In this document: positions 25,416 to 33,358 of the stretch, in pieces
How positions within the stretch are numbered: position 1 is the stretch's first letter
Layout: the number at the start of each line of letters is the position of its first letter
Source of the DNA: Henriciella sp.
Lineage (GTDB): Bacteria; Pseudomonadota; Alphaproteobacteria; Caulobacterales; Hyphomonadaceae
Assembly (NCBI RefSeq): GCF_029937755.1
Contig: NZ_JAPYPG010000002.1
Location: forward strand, 411,648 to 475,647
Reading direction: 5' to 3'
DNA length: 64,000 nucleotides
Translations under genes and position numbers: made by a program
The notes under the pieces: model-generated
What the model saw: only the letters and a program-made list of their open reading frames with translations
Databases searched by the model: none
What the model was told of the DNA's origin: nothing

Positions 25416-25429
25416 TTGAGAAAGATCAA
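25416..25429. promoter_or_regulatory. FNR/FixK-type site between phasin-like and Crp/FNR genes
   Basis: TTGAG-AAAG-ATCAA matches TTGAT-N4-ATCAA at 9 of 10 positions. It lies 59 bp from the minus-strand start (25356) and 100 bp from the regulator start (25530), allowing autoregulation. Confidence 0.6.
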
Positions 25430-25529
25430 GATTCGCGCACACTAGTATTAGCCGCGTAGTTCTACGTATTAACCAATTCGGCAGGAACCCACACATTCAT
25501 TAGGGGTGTGGACTGCAGGAGATAAAACC

Positions 25530-26294
25530 ATGCGTACAGAGGAGTTCCTGACTGAATTTTGCCTTTGCGAAGAGGCGGACAAACGCGAGGCGCGATACAG
25601 ACCGCATCAATCTCTATATCTGGAAGGCGACCCCGCACGATTAGTGTTCCAGATCACGGCGGGAGTCGTCATCGTTTTCCGGCTGCTGGCCGATGGCCGT
25701 CGACAAATTCACCGGTTCGCCACAAGGGGAGACCTGCTCGCGCTGGATTTCGCAGACCTATATTCTCACAATGCAGAGGCGATCACCGAAGTGTCCGCTG
25801 AAGTCTATGACCGGCCATGGTTCGACCGCACCTTCCAGGACCATCCTGATTTTCGCCGGGGGGTTTTCCGGCATCTGACCGACACGCTTACGGCTTCTCA
25901 GGAGCAGGCCGTGATGCTGGGCAGGAAATCGGCCATGGAGCGCACAGCCTCTTTCATCTGTTTCCTCCTACAAAAAGCCCCTGCTGACGTCAGGCATTCC
26001 TACATCGTCATCCGCATGAGCCGGTATGATATCGCCGACTATCTCGGCCTGACCTTTGAAACGGTCAGCCGCATGCTCCATCGGCTCAAGAAACTGGGAG
26101 TCATCGATCTTCCAAAACCCGACCGGTTCAAGGTGCTCAACTGGCCAGTGCTGGCGCAGCTGGCCGGTGAGGCGGAGACAGCTGGCAGGTACCTGCCTTG
26201 TGCCATGGCGTTGAAGCGGGTGGAACCGGCTGCTTTCACGGCTGGGCCGCTGCCTGCAGAATTTTCCCAACAACGGTCTCAACCTTACAGCTAG
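25530..26294 (+). CDS. Crp/FNR (FixK-like) transcriptional regulator
   Basis: A 254-aa Crp/FNR protein with an N-terminal cyclic-nucleotide-binding-fold sensor and a C-terminal winged helix. Its recognition helix region, DIADYLGLTFETVSRMLHRLKKLG, has the E-x-x-S-R pattern of FNR/FixK proteins that read TTGAT half sites. Only two nearby N-terminal Cys occur (FCLCEE), so a four-Cys [4Fe-4S] cluster is unlikely and FixK-type control is more plausible. ATG 25530 has AGGAG 8 nt upstream. The last residues run over an antisense decayed gene, so the natural C-terminus may have been lengthened. Confidence 0.9.
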   Translation: MRTEEFLTEFCLCEEADKREARYRPHQSLYLEGDPARLVFQITAGVVIVFRLLADGRRQIHRFATRGDLLALDFADLYSHNAEAITEVSAEVYDRPWFDRTFQDHPDFRRGVFRHLTDTLTASQEQAVMLGRKSAMERTASFICFLLQKAPADVRHSYIVIRMSRYDIADYLGLTFETVSRMLHRLKKLGVIDLPKPDRFKVLNWPVLAQLAGEAETAGRYLPCAMALKRVEPAAFTAGPLPAEFSQQRSQPYS

Positions 26295-26600
26295 CGTCAA
26301 GGACTTGCCATTCGTCACCGAGGTTACACGGCTCGACCTGTTCGATCGTCACACTGATATCGGCGTCGGAGGCATCCTCCCCGCGTCCCGATCTCCGGGC
26401 CAGGCGCATGGCAGGACGCGCCTATCACACGGGTCAGCGTCTCAAGGGCGGAACTGACGCCGAATGTAGCATCGGCAATGATGCTGACGCCAGCCGATGC
26501 GGCTTTCGCTGCATGCTCACCCAGCTTACGATATGTCTGCGCGCGTCTTTCTGGCGTAAGGCCCCTCTCCGCCCGTACCGTTTCTAGGCCCGTCGCCACC
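26236..26600 (-). pseudogene. Remnant of a zeta-toxin/kinase-like AAA ATPase gene
   Basis: On the minus strand one frame reads LTPERRAQTYRKLGEHAA then AGVSIIADATF, and another reads RLARRSGRGEDASDADIS and runs on to a stop at 26236. Both pieces match the C-terminal AAA kinase domain of aminoglycoside-phosphotransferase-linked ATPases (DATF, then R...DASDAD). A frame change separates them and the N-terminal part with the P-loop is absent. The remnant overlaps the 3' end of the Crp/FNR gene by 59 bp on the opposite strand. Confidence 0.6.
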
Positions 26601-26644
26601 TGGTGTTCTGCGCTCAGGCTCGCTCGGGCTGGACAGGTTCGCTT

Positions 26645-26658
26645 TTGATCGCCGTCAA
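26645..26658. promoter_or_regulatory. FNR/FixK-type site upstream of hsp20
   Basis: TTGAT-CGCC-GTCAA matches TTGAT-N4-ATCAA at 9 of 10 positions. It lies 52 bp before the Hsp20 start. Confidence 0.6.
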
Positions 26659-26710
26659 GGCCCGGGATGGGATGCAGGAATAGGCAAAAGGACATCAGAA
26701 ACCCCAAGCC

Positions 26711-27217
26711 ATGGAGACGAACGTGCCAAATATCGAGAAATCGCGCCCCACCGCCAGCCGCGTACCGGTTGCCGGATATCCCGGCGAGAGCCCATTTGCG
26801 CGGCTTCGCTCGGAGATGGATCAGGTCTTCAACCAGTATTTTGGCCCGATGCTCCGGAGCAATGGCGACGGCCTACTGTCTGAAGCCTTTGGCAGTCTCG
26901 ATCTGAGCGAGACGGACAATGCGATAGATGTCACCCTGGACGTGCCGGGCGTGGACCCGCAGAACGTCGATATCAAGCTCGTGGGAGACTTACTGCAGAT
27001 AACCGGACACCGGGAAGAAGAGACCACGACCGAAGAAAAGAACTTTCACCGTATGGAACGGTCCTATGGCTCATTCCATCGGCAGGTCACGCTGCCCTGC
27101 GAGGTCAGCGCCGACAAGGTTGAAGCAGAACTCGAGAACGGTGTCCTGAAGATCAGGCTGCCGAAATCAGCCGAAACCAAGCAGAAGACCCGGAAGATCA
27201 AGGTCAAGACGCGTTGA
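26711..27217 (+). CDS. Hsp20/alpha-crystallin small heat-shock protein
   Basis: A 168-aa small heat-shock protein. The alpha-crystallin domain (about 58-150) runs from DLSETDNAIDVTLDVPGVDPQNVDIKL through LLQITGHREEE to the conserved ELENGVLKIRLPK. A basic tail follows. It holds unfolding proteins in the cytoplasm. ATG 26711 is used, but GTG 26723 has a better-spaced GGAG and could be the true start. An FNR-type site rather than a visible heat-shock promoter precedes it, pointing to low-oxygen or stationary-phase induction. Confidence 0.92.
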   Translation: METNVPNIEKSRPTASRVPVAGYPGESPFARLRSEMDQVFNQYFGPMLRSNGDGLLSEAFGSLDLSETDNAIDVTLDVPGVDPQNVDIKLVGDLLQITGHREEETTTEEKNFHRMERSYGSFHRQVTLPCEVSADKVEAELENGVLKIRLPKSAETKQKTRKIKVKTR

Positions 27218-27488
27218 GGCTTTCAGCGCCTCCCGGCGTGACGGCCTTCTGCACACTATTGCGCTTGCAAGCCAGACCGGAAGCGATGTTCCTCGCGCCA
27301 TCCGTGGTCATGAGGCACTCTGGATACGCGGACGTTTCCATGAGGCCGAAACAGCGCATCCGCCTGAGCGGTTTGATTTGCATCATATCGGTCGCAGGAG
27401 TTCAGATGTTCTGATGAAGCTGGGCAAGTCGGCAGCGGTGCCGGACTTCACAAGGCTTCATGGCAAGCCGGACTAGAAGGAGACCACC
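27218..27488. other. Gap between hsp20 and phasin with an unassigned open frame
   Basis: A plus-strand frame without a clear start runs from the end of hsp20 to a TAG near 27477 (ending VLMKLGKSAAVPDFTRLHGKPD in part). It looks protein-like and may be the tail of a lost gene, but I could not assign it. The FNR-type site at 27373 lies within it. Confidence 0.35.
27373..27386. promoter_or_regulatory. FNR/FixK-type site upstream of phasin-phaC operon
   Basis: TTGAT-TTGC-ATCAT matches TTGAT-N4-ATCAA at 9 of 10 positions. It lies 102 bp before the phasin start. Confidence 0.55.
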
Positions 27489-27845
27489 ATGGACGACACG
27501 CAGACCAAGACAACGACGAAGAAAGACAGACCCGACAGTAGCAAAGTGGAAACCCGCTCGTCGAATGCTGACACCCGCACGGCGCCGCTGCCAGGCTTCG
27601 ACACGATGCAGGCCTTCCGGCAAGGCGCGCTGAACCTCGAGCACTGGATATCGACCAGCCAGGATCTGACACGCTTCGCGTCATACAGGATTCGCAAGAA
27701 CCTCGAGACGATCGACGCTATTGCAAAGTGCCGGACCTCCGAGGATTTTATCTCTGCAGTGGCCAGGGCCGCCAGTGATACCGTTCACGATTATGCGAAT
27801 GAGTATGACCGCGTCCTGGCCATCAATCTCGCTTCCGCCCAATAA
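27489..27845 (+). CDS. Phasin family protein
   Basis: A 118-aa phasin-like protein. A hydrophilic Thr/Lys/Asp-rich leader (1-30) precedes helices with FDTMQAFRQGALNLEHWIS and CRTSEDFISAVARAASDTVHDYANEYDRVL, the usual phasin pattern. It probably coats PHA granules. GAAGGAGA-type sequence just upstream supports the start at 27489. The PHA synthase begins 3 nt after its stop, so the two form an operon. Confidence 0.82.
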   Translation: MDDTQTKTTTKKDRPDSSKVETRSSNADTRTAPLPGFDTMQAFRQGALNLEHWISTSQDLTRFASYRIRKNLETIDAIAKCRTSEDFISAVARAASDTVHDYANEYDRVLAINLASAQ

Positions 27846-27848
27846 GTC

Positions 27849-29678
27849 ATGCCCGATACGGCCCGGTTCGAAAGCACGCCCAGGAACGTCGCGACAGACG
27901 TCGAACGGTCGGTCACGAGCCCGCCACATTCAGCCTCATCCTCCTGTGCCTCCTCGGGGGACAGCATGGCCACCGGCTTCGCCTGGATCGACCGCCTCTT
28001 TCGCGGCGCGGCGACCCGATATAGCGCCGGAGCCCCGGTCCTCACTGGCCTTGCTGCCGTGCATGACTGGTCGGTTCATCTCGCCCAGTCACCGGGTCGG
28101 CGCATGGACCTTGCCAACAAGGCCGCCGACGCCGCGCTGCAGCTGCAAGCTTATGCAGCGTGGCGGTTCACCGGATACGTCCCAGACCAGGCACCCGCCG
28201 GCGCCCGGTTCCAGGATCCCGCCTGGACAGCCTTCCCGTTCGACATTCTCGCTCAGGGCTGGCTCGGCATGCGGGACTGGTGGCATGACGCTACCTCGCC
28301 GTCTCGGGGCCTCAATACCTGGTCCAACGAACAGACTGCCTTCTGGGCGGACCTGATGCTGGACGCTCTCTCGCCTGCGAACTTTGCGCTGCTCAATCCC
28401 GAAGTCATTCACCGAACGCTCGAACAGTCCGGGACTAATCTGCAGAGAGGCTGGCAGAACTGGCTGGATGATCTGCGCCGCGAAATCGGCGGTAGGCCGC
28501 AGCCGCCGAGCGAGGGATTCGTCGTCGGCAAGGACCTCGCCGTCACGCCGGGTAAAATTGTTTATCAGAACGATCTCATCGAACTCATCCAGTACGTCCC
28601 GCAGACCGAAACTGTCCAGCGCGAACCGCTGCTGATCGTCCCGGCCTGGATCATGAAATACTACATCCTGGATCTGTCGCCGCACAACTCGCTGGTCCGG
28701 TGGCTGGTCGGCGAAGGGTTCCAGGTCTTCATGGTTTCCTGGAAGAACCCCCGTCCCGAAGATGGTCACTTCCGGCTGAACGACTATCTCGATCTGGGCA
28801 TCCGCGACGCGCTGGATGCGGTCAGGACCATCACGAAGGAGCCACGAATCCATGCCTGCGGCTACTGCCTCGGGGGAACGCTGCTGTCGATCCAGGCGGC
28901 GCGGATGGCCCGCGACGGCGATGACAGTCTGGCAACGGTCTCCCTCTTGGCTGCCCAGACCGATTTCAGCGAGCCGGGCGACATCCGCCTGTTCGTCGAC
29001 GAAGCGCAGGTGACCTTCCTTGAAGACATGATGGAGCTCGAAGGCATCATGCCTGCCCGCTTCATGAGTGACGGGTTCAAGATGCTGCGCTCGGAAACGC
29101 AGGTGTGGGATACCGCGGTCAGGCGATACCTGCTCGGCGAGGCCCCCAAGACCTTCGATCTGCTCGCCTGGAATGAGGACGCCACCCGCATGCCCTGCGG
29201 CATGATGCGCGACTATCTGCGCGGTCTATATCTGGAAAACCAGCTCGCCCTCAGCCGCTACAGGGTCGACGGCCGGGTGGTCTCCATCTCGGATATCCGC
29301 GCACCTGTCCTGGCCGTCGGAACAACACGCGATCACGTCGCCCCCTGGAAGTCAGTCTTCAAGATCACCCGCCTCGCCCGCACAGACGTCACCTTCATCC
29401 TTGCAGACGGAGGCCACAATGCCGGTATCGTTACCGAACCCGGCCATCCGCGCCGCGACCACCTGGTCGGCCATCGTATCGCCCATGAACATTATCTCAG
29501 TCCTGAAGCGTGGCAGGCGGCCGCTGCTCATCGCCAGGGATCCTGGTGGACAAGTTGGCGCGACTGGCTCATCGAGCGGAGCGGCGAACCGCGCAAGGCT
29601 CCGGCTCGTCTTGGCTATGCACGGGCAGGCTATCCGGTCCTGCGGGATGCTCCGGGCACTTATGTTCTGGACCGGTAG
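27849..29678 (+). CDS. phaC: Poly(3-hydroxyalkanoate) synthase, class I-like
   Basis: A 609-aa PHA synthase. The alpha/beta core has the lipase-box-like GYCLGG with nucleophile Cys near residue 340, an Asp in TTRDHVAPW and the catalytic His in DGGHNAGI. The conserved WNEDATRMP and PAWIMKYYILDLSPHNS segments are also present. It polymerises hydroxyacyl-CoA into storage granules, giving a reductant sink when oxygen is short. It lies 3 nt after the phasin gene and 2 nt before the ATPase start. No phaA/phaB genes are nearby. Confidence 0.95.
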   Translation: MPDTARFESTPRNVATDVERSVTSPPHSASSSCASSGDSMATGFAWIDRLFRGAATRYSAGAPVLTGLAAVHDWSVHLAQSPGRRMDLANKAADAALQLQAYAAWRFTGYVPDQAPAGARFQDPAWTAFPFDILAQGWLGMRDWWHDATSPSRGLNTWSNEQTAFWADLMLDALSPANFALLNPEVIHRTLEQSGTNLQRGWQNWLDDLRREIGGRPQPPSEGFVVGKDLAVTPGKIVYQNDLIELIQYVPQTETVQREPLLIVPAWIMKYYILDLSPHNSLVRWLVGEGFQVFMVSWKNPRPEDGHFRLNDYLDLGIRDALDAVRTITKEPRIHACGYCLGGTLLSIQAARMARDGDDSLATVSLLAAQTDFSEPGDIRLFVDEAQVTFLEDMMELEGIMPARFMSDGFKMLRSETQVWDTAVRRYLLGEAPKTFDLLAWNEDATRMPCGMMRDYLRGLYLENQLALSRYRVDGRVVSISDIRAPVLAVGTTRDHVAPWKSVFKITRLARTDVTFILADGGHNAGIVTEPGHPRRDHLVGHRIAHEHYLSPEAWQAAAAHRQGSWWTSWRDWLIERSGEPRKAPARLGYARAGYPVLRDAPGTYVLDR

Positions 29679-29680
29679 TA

Positions 29681-32377
29681 TTGCAGCCCGCCCCGATCTC
29701 TGACTGGCATGCTCTGGAAGCCGCCGACGTCGCTTCGCGGCTAAACACCAGCATAGCGGACGGACTGTCGCTTGCCGAGGCAGGACAGCGGCTTTCAGAC
29801 TGCGGTCCGAACGAAATCTCGGCGGCGGCGAGCCGCTCTCTGATCATGCTGGTGCTGCGCCAGTTCACAAGCGCGCTGGTCCTCATCCTGCTGCTGGCCG
29901 CAGGCCTGTCACTCCTTGTCGGCGAGGTGATCGATGCAGCGGCGATCCTCGTCATCATCGCTTTCAATGCCATTCTGGGTGTCATCCAGGAATGGCAGGC
30001 GCAAAATGCGATCGAGGGCCTGCATAAGATGCTCGCGCCGGTCTGCGAAGTGGTCCGGGGCGGGAAGCAGCAGCAGATATCCTCCGCCAAACTCGTCCCT
30101 GGAGACGTTGTGCTGCTGAGGGCGGGTGACAGAGTGCCGGCAGATCTGAGAATTGCCGAGGCCAGCGACCTGCGAGCAGACGAATCCGCACTGACCGGCG
30201 AATCCATCCCCGTCGCGAAACAGGTCGCGCCCGTAGCCGCTGGCGCCGCCCTATATGAACGGGCATCCCTCCTTTCTTCGGGCACACTCATTTCGGCCGG
30301 TCATGGCCGAGGAGTAGTGGTCGCGACCGGCCGCTCAAGCGAACTTGGCCGGATCGCGGAACTCACCGCCCAGGCCGATCCGGGGGCAACACCCTTGCAG
30401 CGTAAGATCACCCGGCTCGCTGCGCAGCTTGGCGTCGGCGCGATTGCCGCAGCGATCTTCGTCGGCACCATGGGCTGGTCGAGCGGCTGGCCGCTTGCCC
30501 AGTCCCTGATGGCGGGCATTTCGGTCGCCGTCGCCATGGTTCCGGAAGGCCTTCCCGCCGCCATTACCGTGACGCTCGCGCTCGGGGCCCGCGCGCTCGC
30601 CCGGCGCAAGGCCCTTCTGCGCCTGTTACAGGCTGCCGAGACGCTCGGTGCGACAACCACAATCTGCACCGACAAGACGGGCACGCTGACCCGGAATGAC
30701 ATGGTGGCCCGCCATATGTGGATACCCGGAGCAGACGTCATTGTAGAAACTGAAGACAAGCTGGGCCCGGCGCGTTTCATCCTCGACGGGCAACCGGTGC
30801 ACGCGCTGGACCAACCCGGTCTGCAGGCCATGCTGCACTCAGCAGCAGCCTGCAACAATGCCCGTCTGGACAGCGAGGCAGACACCACGGATTTCAAGGG
30901 CCAGCCGACCGAGACAGCCCTTCTCGCTCTCGCCCGCCAGGCCGGACTGGACGTGACCGCACACCGCGCCCGCTGCTTCGAGGCGGCTTTCACGTCCGAA
31001 CGCAAGCGGATGTCCGTCGTGCTGGCAAGCGAACCTCGGCTGCTTCACACAAAGGGCGCCAGCGAGATGGTCCTCCCGCTCTGCTCCAGCATTCTGGTCG
31101 ATGGCCGGCGTGAGGCCCTGTCGGAAGATCACCGGCGGGCGGTGACCGCGGCCGCTGCCCGCCTGTCGCAGGAAGGATTGCGCATCATCGCCGTCGCACG
31201 CCGCAGCCTGACAGACGAAACCTCTCTCTCCGCCGACGATGCCGAGCGCGAGCTTGAATTCCTGGGCCTCATCGGCCTCTACGACCCGCCGCGCTCTGAA
31301 ACCAGAGCAGCCATCGCCGCCACCCGCACCGCCGGCATCAAGGTTATCATGATCACCGGGGATTCAGCCGAAACAGCGCGCGCGATCGCCTCGCAGATCG
31401 GCCTGCCCGAGGCGCCCGCCATTGAAGGCACGACCATGGCTGGCATGAGCGACCGAGAGCTCTCACGTCTCCTGGTCGATGGTGCCGTCTTTGCGCGCAC
31501 CTCCCCGGAGGACAAGATCCGTATTGTCTCCCTCCTCCAGGGTGCCGGCGAGGTGGTTGCGATGACAGGCGATGGCGCCAATGATGCGCCTGCCCTCAAC
31601 CAGGCGGACATCGGCATCGCCATGGGACTTCGTGGCACCGATGCTGCCCGGGACGCCTCCGACCTGGTTCTCGCCGATGATAACTTCGCGACCATCGTCA
31701 CCGCCGTCGAACAGGGGCGGCGCCAGCGTGACAATATCCGCAAATTCGTGCGCTATCTGCTGGCGTCAAACTTGGGTGAACTGGTTGCTATCATTGCCAA
31801 TCTCCTGATTGGCGGCCCACTCATCTTGCTGCCGATCCAGATCCTCTGGATGAACCTCGTCACCGACGGGCCGACGGCTCTGGCGCTCAGCACCGACGCG
31901 GCCGGACGCGATGTCATGAAACGGCTGCCCGAACCGCGCGAAACCCCGCTCATCGACCTGAATGCGCTGACCCACATGATCGCGGTCGCGCTCACCATCG
32001 GCGCCGCGGCTGTAGCCGCGTTTCACTGGCGCCTCATGATGAACCCAACCGCCGAGGCAGAAGCGCGGACCCTGGCTCTCACGGTCATAGTGATCGTACA
32101 GAAGGTCAACGTCTTCTCATTCCGTGCGCTGTCGCAGCCCATCTGGTCGCTCACCCCATGGAGCAACAAATGGCTGCTTGCCGCCGTCGCAGGCACGCTG
32201 CTGGTGCACCTTGCGGCGATCTATTCTCCATTCCTGCAAACCTTCCTCCACACGGCCGCCCTGTCGGGAGAGGACTGGCTCGTCATCGCAATCGCGTCTG
32301 TCGCGCTCCTTGCCATGTCGGAACTATCGAAAAGCATTCTTGGGACCAGACGTCTGGCTGAGGTAAAGGCCGTATAG
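29681..32377 (+). CDS. P2-type cation-transporting P-type ATPase
   Basis: An 898-aa P-type ATPase from TTG 29681, the first plausible start after the phaC stop; further upstream the frame lies within phaC. It has an N-terminal cation-ATPase domain, TGES in the actuator domain, the transmembrane PEGLPAAI motif typical of P2 (Ca2+/Mn2+ or Na+/K+-like) pumps, CTDKTGTLT with phosphorylated Asp331, KGASE, and TGDGANDAPAL near 630. Six C-terminal membrane spans follow. The ion cannot be fixed, but Ca2+ is the default for this group. Such pumps recur in low-oxygen clusters. Confidence 0.9.
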   Translation: MQPAPISDWHALEAADVASRLNTSIADGLSLAEAGQRLSDCGPNEISAAASRSLIMLVLRQFTSALVLILLLAAGLSLLVGEVIDAAAILVIIAFNAILGVIQEWQAQNAIEGLHKMLAPVCEVVRGGKQQQISSAKLVPGDVVLLRAGDRVPADLRIAEASDLRADESALTGESIPVAKQVAPVAAGAALYERASLLSSGTLISAGHGRGVVVATGRSSELGRIAELTAQADPGATPLQRKITRLAAQLGVGAIAAAIFVGTMGWSSGWPLAQSLMAGISVAVAMVPEGLPAAITVTLALGARALARRKALLRLLQAAETLGATTTICTDKTGTLTRNDMVARHMWIPGADVIVETEDKLGPARFILDGQPVHALDQPGLQAMLHSAAACNNARLDSEADTTDFKGQPTETALLALARQAGLDVTAHRARCFEAAFTSERKRMSVVLASEPRLLHTKGASEMVLPLCSSILVDGRREALSEDHRRAVTAAAARLSQEGLRIIAVARRSLTDETSLSADDAERELEFLGLIGLYDPPRSETRAAIAATRTAGIKVIMITGDSAETARAIASQIGLPEAPAIEGTTMAGMSDRELSRLLVDGAVFARTSPEDKIRIVSLLQGAGEVVAMTGDGANDAPALNQADIGIAMGLRGTDAARDASDLVLADDNFATIVTAVEQGRRQRDNIRKFVRYLLASNLGELVAIIANLLIGGPLILLPIQILWMNLVTDGPTALALSTDAAGRDVMKRLPEPRETPLIDLNALTHMIAVALTIGAAAVAAFHWRLMMNPTAEAEARTLALTVIVIVQKVNVFSFRALSQPIWSLTPWSNKWLLAAVAGTLLVHLAAIYSPFLQTFLHTAALSGEDWLVIAIASVALLAMSELSKSILGTRRLAEVKAV

Positions 32378-32388
32378 TCGGGCACGCA

Positions 32389-32760
32389 GCACCGTCTTCA
32401 AGGTCTATGCCCAACCTGACCGCGCGCGAGAATATCGACCTCGTGACCGAGATCGCAGATGGTCCGCTGGACGCCAGCGGAACTCTGGAGCTTGTTGGGC
32501 TTGCAAAGCGCCAGGATCAAGTCTCCTCCCGCTCGGCGCGCTGATCGGCACAGGCCTTGCGGGTGCCATTGAGGCAGGATATCGGGACGGGGCAGCAGGT
32601 CAGTATCCGCTTCACCCATCCGGTCCCGGCCTGCTCCAACCTCGGTCATGGCTACTGTGCGGAAGTGCGTATCGTTGTCTGGGAGACTCCAGACGCGCTG
32701 ACCGTGCCGACAGTGTGGCCGGCCCCGATCAACATCATAGAGAAAGCGCCGGTTCTGAAG
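32389..32760 (+). pseudogene. Remnants of an ABC/membrane-fusion efflux pump
   Basis: Two decayed pieces follow the ATPase. From 32407 a frame reads MPNLTARENIDLVTEIADG, which matches the region between Walker A and the signature of MacB/LolD-type ABC ATPases; the motifs themselves are gone. From about 32560 a frame reads LGHGYCAEVRIVVWE and then TPDALTVPT, which matches the late part of HlyD-type membrane-fusion proteins. The two pieces are out of register and lack starts. They abut the right-hand repeat, so this edge of the island has eroded. Confidence 0.6.
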
Positions 32761-32868
32761 CTGATGGATGAAAATGGTCACCGGCTTTCGCATCCCAGGC
32801 CCCACAGGCTCTTCTCGCTACCCGGTCGAGAAAATCCGAATCTACGCTCGCGCTGAGAACCTGGAGTT

Positions 32869-33043
32869 TATTCCTATTCCCACTCGATGATGAAAGAACT
32901 GCAATTTTTGTATTGAATCAATACCTTGCAAAAAGCCTGTGGAAAACTACCGTCGCCGATTCCGGCAATATCATTCCGTAGGCAAATTGAATGATGCACG
33001 CATGACGTATCGTTGCAGTTGACACGATTCCGGTGCACGGCCT
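32869..33043 (+). repeat. Right copy of island-flanking direct repeat (guaA-tail att-like)
   Basis: The first 31 nt are identical to 18234-18264 and in the same orientation; weaker similarity continues to about 33043 (CCTGTGGAAAA, GATTCCGGCAATATC, GAATGATGCACGCATGAC). Because both copies keep the same downstream arm, they look like the same end of two related elements in tandem rather than attL and attR of one. No integrase gene lies between them. Confidence 0.7.
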
Positions 33044-33309
33044 GAGCGTAGCCGAATTACGGTGTCGGCTCCAGTTCGCCCTGACCTCAGCACTGCCGGA
33101 CTGGGCTTAAGTAGCGGGACGCTCAACACAAAGCTCGGCAAGTTACATTTCATCGGACAGAAGCGCGCCTTGTCCGAGGGTTTGAAACATACCTCAAGCT
33201 ACCAGCCCCCTGACCGACGCACGCGCCGGATCGCGGTCCTCTCGCCGTTTAGCTTTCACGCGCCCCAAGCCTACATTACCATGTGGCGAACCACACACCA
33301 ATCAGCCCC
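33044..33309. other. Intergenic stretch before the AbiE operon
   Basis: About 266 bp with no gene, hairpin or repeat that I can support. Its frames show no protein-like composition. Confidence 0.5.
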
Positions 33310-33344
33310 TTGACTGTCAGAAATACTTGCCCTATTTTCTGACA
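33310..33344 (+). promoter_or_regulatory. abiE promoter with overlapping inverted-repeat operator
   Basis: A TTGACT -35 box (33310-33315), a 17-bp spacer and TATTTT as -10 (33333-33338) form a sigma-70-type promoter. A perfect 9-bp inverted repeat, TGTCAGAAA / TTTCTGACA (33315-33323 and 33336-33344), covers the spacer and the -10. AbiEi antitoxins are known to repress their own promoter through inverted repeats, so this is probably the autoregulatory site. Confidence 0.7.
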
Positions 33345-33358
33345 TAAAGGAGCCGGCT

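Noticed and set aside
32398-32805. 135-aa minus-strand frame after the P-type ATPase
   Set aside because: The plus strand of the same stretch carries recognisable ABC and HlyD fragments, so the minus frame is a shadow of a pseudogene.
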